64,000 nucleotides of DNA from NCBI RefSeq assembly GCF_910596095.1, contig NC_056548.1:16020651-16084650 (forward strand). The letters are read 5' to 3'. The DNA comes from Thunnus maccoyii (lineage: Eukaryota; Chordata; Actinopteri; Scombriformes; Scombridae). Positions 58,188-64,000 of the stretch are shown one piece after another. A program made the position numbers and the translations under genes. Positions within the stretch are counted from its first letter, which is position 1. Each line of letters opens with the position of its first letter. The notes under the pieces are model-generated. The model saw only the letters and a list, made by a program, of their open reading frames with translations, was not told the DNA's origin and made no database searches.

Positions 58188-61100
58188 TCAACATGTATCC
58201 TCCCGTTGTCCGTCTCTCTTTATCCAAACGTCCGGCAAGTCTGGCTTACTGTTGGGTAAAATAACGACTTCTTCACTCTGGCTGCTGCGGCCCTTACCAC
58301 AAGTCTCATAAACTGTTTCTTTCAATGAGAGACGAAGCGTGTCTCTTTTCCCATTTAGGTGTCCTGGTTGTAAATGAACTTCCCCTTCTTCTTCATTTTG
58401 CTGTGTATTTGAAGGCCCTGGTTCGATGTCACTCAGGCACGTTTCGTTGGAGTCCTCCAGACCCTCGCAGGAGCTCTGAGACTGGGAGGAGAGGTGATAG
58501 TGATGATGGTGATGGAGCTCATCTGTGGTTTGTTCCTCTTTGCAGAGGGATGGCTGGTCGATGGTCTCAAGTGTGTGGCTGATTATAGTCTCCTCTATGC
58601 TAGAAGATGAGGAGAAAGATGTATTGCTCCAGTGTTTCACCCCACCACACTGACTTCGGCAAGTTTTACACAGCAGCCTGTCCTTAGTTAGGTCCTCTTG
58701 TGCTAGACCTGCAGGTCGCAGAGTGTTCTCTTTGTAAGGAGATGAGGTCTGGAGAGCTGGAGGCGGTTGGCTGATCTTATGTTGACGACTTTGCATCTCC
58801 TCACTGTCCCCATCCACATCTCTCCCAGAGTACTCAATCTCATCAGAGAGCACAGAGGGCCGGTTGGACAGCTTACTGGTGCAGGTGCTGTTTTCAAAGC
58901 TGTCACTCAGCCGGTAGGCCAGCGGCTGCAGCTCGTACTGCTCCTGCCCTCTGCCCCCTCCTCCTCCCGCTCCACTCTGTTTCTGCCTCTGCTGACGCTG
59001 GTGGTTGGGGTACAGATAGCCACCTGCGTCTTTGTCATAACTCCTCCTCACTCTAGATCTGCCAAAGGCCCCATTAGCAGCTGAGGCAGATGAGGAACAA
59101 GGTTCTGCTGCTGCTGAGCTTGATGACAGCACACTGTCGGTCTGGTCTGAAAAGCATGGCAGCGTGATCTTTCCACAGTTTTTCTGGGGTCCAAAAAAGC
59201 AGCACAGGGACTGAAAAAAGAAGGTTGCAAATCCACATGCTACGCATTTCACCAAAAACAGGAAAATCCCAAGTTTTCTGAATAGCAGGACTGTGGCAGG
59301 CAACATGATGATCCCCATGCTGAAAAATGCACCAGAGACTATTGCTACAGGACATCCCATCCTTTTAGTGGAGTGTGCTACTTTCCCAATTTTGTCTGAA
59401 TGAGGAGCGGAGCTGTAGGATATGCAGTAATTAGCAATAAAATCAACAGACAACCCTGCTGCCGATGATATAAACAGAGCCTCAATGCCACTCAGCTGCC
59501 ATTCAAGAAGAACCAGGAGGCCGACCGTGACAAACACACTGCCTCCTACAGCCACAGTCCCATATATACTCAATGGAATATTCCATGTGGTTAAGAGAAG
59601 CAAAGCAAATGTGAGGGCCACTGAGAAGCCAGCTACCACCAGAGTCTCTGAGCTTAAAGACTGCTGTAGGTCAAAAAGAGACAGCTGACTTATGAACCAG
59701 CCATTCTCCAGCCCTTGTGGTGCCCCTGATATTTCTCTGTTAAACCACGTCAGGATATCTCTGTAGAAAAGACTGGTTCTACTAAAGTTGAAGCTGTAGA
59801 GGTATGTGGTTTTGAATGCCAACACGAGGGCAGCGACCTTGCCATCTGGCTGGAAGTACAGACCTCCACTGTGGGCCAGATGGCCCTCAGCGTACCTCTC
59901 TGCCAGCATCATACTGAGGCAGTTCTCAAAAACGCTGGGAGGGTAGGGGAAAGGGATGTCATTACAGCAGAAATGAAGGGCATCATCACTCTCTGAGCAC
60001 CTTCTGACAGATACCCAATGTATAAGCTGCTCCACAAGGCAGATATGGTCTGTGGTTGCATCTTTATCCTCTGGTGATGGCGCAGCATAGAAGCTTTGGT
60101 TCTGAACCCGTACACATAGGTCCCTCAACCAAACCTGCGCGTCTGGTCGGCTCATGTTAAAGTCTGGGTCAAGAACCAAAGAGCCGTTGCTTCTTGGGTT
60201 AAAGTGATCCCCGTTATCAGTTGGTTTGACGCCCCAAACAAGCATTAACCTCACAGGCTTGTCCTCTCCATTCCTCTGTCTCTCAAACATAAACATGTGG
60301 CGATACTCTGCGTCGTATCTCTCAAACGGGTGACTGGAGCGGAAAAGCTGGGTGACCTTGCTGTCAAGGGTGGGCAGTTTCATACCTGGGTCAATGCAAG
60401 ACATGTACGTACCACCAGCAGCAAGCACTGCAAACCAGCACACCCATATGTATCTAAACTTCACCACTCCGCAAGGCAGGATTTTGAGAAATAACAAATT
60501 GGAGGTGTCAGCGAAACCTCGTTTCAATTCTCTCAGCTTCTGCCCGAGAGTGAAGAGGCATCGCTTGCGTGAGCTTGTATCCCAGAAGCCACCAGTGTTT
60601 TTGGAACAGCATGGTTTCCATCCCTGCACTGCTACAGATGCAGAGGATGCTTCTGTGTAGCGCTCACGCAGAATGAAAGAGCACGGCAGCCACACTAACG
60701 CTAAAAGTGAACTGATGAAAGAGGAAGTTCCGAGGTAAACAGAAAAACATCTGATTGCTGTAATGCTGCTGAGATAGCCAGAGAAAAATGCTGCGCTAGA
60801 GGTTAATCCTGATGCTAAAATCAAATACCCAACTTCTTGCAAAGCTCTGTTTACTCTCTTCTCCAGGGAAGCCATGGGGTTCTGAGATAGCTGCAGATTC
60901 CAGAAATCAGCAAAGATGAAAACCTGATTGGAGCAACTTCCCAAGAGAATAAGAGCTGCGGAGAGGTTGACCAGGGGGAAGAACGTCAGCTGAAATGCTA
61001 CTTTGTAGAGAAAATAGGAGGTAAGGAGGGAGCCTGCGATTGCTATCACAGATAATGCTACTATGAAGAGAGAGTGGAGATACAGAGCCATGGTGAAAAG

Positions 61101-63923
61101 AAGGGAAACAACAGCTAGGATAGGGTATACTGAATCTCTTGCCAGGTAATACTTGAAGAGTGTCTGCTTGATGCCAAAGTCCATGCCAGTGATAGTCGTG
61201 TTGTTGTACGTCAGGTCCCTGCCTTCAAGAGTGTTCATGTATATCTCCATCATGTGTTCTCCTTTGTCCACGGGTAAGAACAGAAGGCTGTACTTCAGCG
61301 TTGGGATTTGGTATTCAACAGTCTGCGGCCCAAGGAAGTCTTTATCAACCAGGAAGTGTAGGATTTGGAACACCACGCGGGATTGTTTGCAGCGGGACGG
61401 GACAGAGGAGCAGCTGCCATGTTTAGGTCTCTCAACACAAGCCTCAACCAGATGTCCCTCATGATAGTACAGAGCACACTTCCGGAGAAGGTTTAGAGAT
61501 TCAGAGACCTGACGTGAAAAGGAGAAAATTGAATGACATTAAAGGCCTTGATAAAATCACCCTTCAAACAGATCATTAATGCACTCCAGGAGTTATGTTA
61601 TAATGTAGAATTATAAATTATATCTTTTGTGGCATCGTTAAACATTTTTCTTATTGTTCACAATTCATATGAAAAGCCAAAACCAACTATTTATTTGAGA
61701 AAGTTTTTGTCTCTATGAATGTTAAATGGTGAAAAACTGAGAGTGGAAAAGAAGTTCAATTTCTTCTTTTTGTGTACGACTTGGAATTGGTATAATATAC
61801 AATAATACCACTTTCTAATAAGCTTTCACCAGCTGAAGAGGTTTTTCACTGCCTTGAAACCCAACAGTCATTCTTATTAATACATGTAGCCTATTACTGA
61901 TTGAGACAGAATTAGTAAATAATTTAGTCAGTTTATAAACCCTTTATAAAGGTATAAAGGCTTTAGAAAGTGGTACCAATATCTTGATATCACTCACATA
62001 GTTCATGTTAATTCTGTTATTGACAAGAATTAGAAAAAACATTCCTCCAAAAAACTAAATGGACCTTTAAATGTAAAATAAAAAATGTTAAATCAGTGGT
62101 AGAGTATACTAAACTCCAGCTTCATTTACTTAGCTATTTTAACTAAGTAAGTGAACATTGTGCTCAGAATATTTTACCACAGATATGTCTCTTATCAAGG
62201 TCAAGAATGTATCTGCATGCTAAAAAAATGTTAATTTGTACCATGCACCTCACATCTCACTTGCAGTGCAAGATTGGCTATTGCTTTGAACTTAGAAAAA
62301 CTTTGTGGTAATTATTCCAATTAATGAAGTAATTTGTTTCTCTGGTATTTTTTAATGGAAAGGATATGGAAAAGAAAGCTACCTGGTGGGAGGTTAGACT
62401 GAGGCAGCAGGAGGCATTAGTGAGGACAGCCAAGTAATTGCCCAGGGACCAGCTGGGGCAGCAGCCGCTTCTGGACGTTCCCTCTGCCTCCACCCTCACA
62501 TGCTGCTGGCACAGGTCCTGGAACTGGGCCTGGGAGCGTATCTGAATCAGACAAGGGAAATATTTTTTGAACACATGCCCAGTTTTGAAACAAATACACA
62601 AAAAATGAATTCATTTCATATGAGGTAATATACTGCACATAAAAATCATGTTTTAATTCCTGCAGAGAATTTAAAGGTTTGGATATGGTTAAGGCACGAA
62701 AGAAAGAAAAATGAAGTGGTGATTAACAGAAGATGGTGGCTAAAGAGATGAAGAAAGAAACAAAAAGCAGAGGACTAAAGGTGAGGTGGAGGGTTGAGTA
62801 AATCAGAGCGAACCCTGGATTGCTCCATCTCACACATGGCATGGATGGCCTTCAGGCTCCAGAGACTGGCTGAGTTTTCTGAACGAAACACCAGCTGGGA
62901 CAAATGCTCGCCTGCGTGGAGAAAGACAGATGGATTCAAAGATGACTGGCAGTGAATCATCAATTTGTAGGGATGATTGGAAATGTTCAGAATAGCTTAA
63001 CTGTTAGTAGAAGATTTACATTTTGGGGGTATAAATTAATAAAAATAAAACAAGGCAAAAAACATATTTCATGTGTCCTGCTGTCTGTTTTGAGTATAAA
63101 TTAGGCTTCTAAATGAAATGCAAACCTCAAGGCTTGGAATTGCTAATAAATTCGTTTAGGCAGTTTCTGGTGTTTTTATGAGGCAGAAACAGAAATATAG
63201 TCTTTGATCCAACAGCAGTCTATTTCAAAGTAGAACTTTAAGAGGAAAATGTGGAGTAACTGAAAATGCATTCAACAAACTTCTTTCTTTGAAGCCACAA
63301 CTGAAAGCTATTACACACATCTCAAAATCTCACTGTTTTTGTAAATTTGTACTTAACTAGTACGTTCTTACCGTTGTTTTTATGCTGCACTGTTTTCATT
63401 AGTGTGCTGGGAGTGCTGCTTAATCCCTAACAAGCTGAAGGGTTTTAATTTACATATTTAAAAGTATCTCAGCTTCTGAATGGGCTTTGATTACAGTGTT
63501 ATAATATTTCCATTTCATTGTCTGCTCTGATGAATGTGCCGGAGCTAGCGGTGTTTATATTCCTCCTGGCAACTTGCTTGAATGTGCTATACAAGTCTAG
63601 ATATTGCAATTAGGAATAGAATTGATATTTTATGCGAACTGATAGAATACTTCATTAACCCTAAATTGGAAATTGCAGAATGTATTTTGAAAGGTGTTTG
63701 TATTTTTATTGTTGCTGTTATCAATGGAGCAGCAGTTTAATTTATATATTTATTTTCTGTGATTTACGAGTGTGTCGGCAGGGATGAACCGACTAGGACT
63801 GACCCACCAGGAGCGTCGCAGAGGAAGGTATCTGGAGATGAGTCCCTGGCCAGCATCCTCTTTTTCCGAAGTCTGGAGGCGTCCTGGCTGCCGCTGCCAT
63901 CTCTACTGACAGCAGCCCCGAAA
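58188..63923 (-). CDS. disp2: DISP2, Dispatched-type 12-TM RND transporter (last 4 exons; 5' end outside window)
   Basis: Dispatched proteins are plasma-membrane relatives of Patched with a sterol-sensing domain. DISP1 exports cholesterol-modified Hedgehog; the role of DISP2 is less clear. Exons seen: 63923-63808, 62911-62814, 62541-62383, 61508-58188, all in frame, giving 1230 residues (human total about 1401). The start and TM1 lie beyond the window. Seen: '[20 protein letters not shown]', '[16 protein letters not shown]', '[14 protein letters not shown]'-like '[15 protein letters not shown]', TM2-6, '[16 protein letters not shown]' (TM7), '[16 protein letters not shown]', '[14 protein letters not shown]' (TM10) and '[20 protein letters not shown]' (TM12). 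A long cytosolic tail keeps 'YELQPLAYR', '[14 protein letters not shown]' and the end motif '[12 protein letters not shown]'. TM4 lacks the acidic pair found in DISP1. The donor after 62814 is a weak 'gttcgc'. Confidence 0.96.
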
Positions 63924-64000
63924 CTAGCAGAGATAGAACAAACACACACACACATTTAAAACATGATGTTAAAAAGTAATAAGGATCATTTTTAAATCTA
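63924..64000. other. disp2: disp2 intron at window edge
   Basis: Intronic sequence upstream of the first visible disp2 exon, with a short CA run at 63940-63955. The acceptor 'tctgctag' precedes 63923 on the minus strand. Confidence 0.7.

Overview
The window looks like nuclear DNA of a teleost fish, most likely a percomorph. The genes are vertebrate-type, with GT-AG introns, and the gaps between them are filled with CA/TG microsatellites and short inverted-repeat DNA transposons of kinds common in spiny-rayed fish. Six protein-coding genes can be rebuilt exon by exon from reading-frame continuity and splice sites. In order they are bahd1 (+), a prolactin-releasing-peptide-receptor-like GPCR (-), ccdc32 (-), pcmtl (+), rpusd2 (+) and disp2 (-, 5' end beyond the window). 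Human 15q15 carries DISP2, BAHD1, CCDC32 and RPUSD2 close together, so this is a conserved neighbourhood that has been rearranged.

Layout. 1-6.4 kb: no gene seen, only repeats. 6.47-20.0 kb: bahd1, with a probable CpG-rich non-coding first exon, a large second exon carrying most of the coding sequence, and five further exons ending in the BAH domain. 20-35 kb: a gene-poor repeat field holding two abutting long inverted-repeat elements (26.59-28.01 and 28.02-29.98 kb, the second with an uninterrupted gag-like DUF1759 reading frame), a decayed C2H2 zinc-finger pseudogene, and a solo LTR with a 4-bp target duplication sitting inside a DNA transposon. 35.2-38.1 kb: the GPCR, whose single coding intron is filled by one transposon nested in another. 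43.0-50.9 kb: the head-to-head pair ccdc32 and pcmtl, whose introns share related repeat units. 51.6-56.5 kb: rpusd2. 56.5-63.9 kb: disp2, tail-to-tail with rpusd2; the two genes may share one poly(A) site.

Functionally the six genes are unrelated: heterochromatin silencing (BAHD1), RFamide peptide signalling (PRLHR-like), AP-2 assembly for clathrin endocytosis (CCDC32), repair of isoaspartyl protein damage (PCMTL), RNA pseudouridylation (RPUSD2), and a relative of the Hedgehog release transporter (DISP2). They share neighbourhood, not pathway. I found no clear previously undescribed system. The least ordinary items are the abutting inverted-repeat elements with their open gag-like frame, the duplicated repeat units in the introns of the ccdc32/pcmtl pair, and motif deviations in DISP2 and the GPCR.
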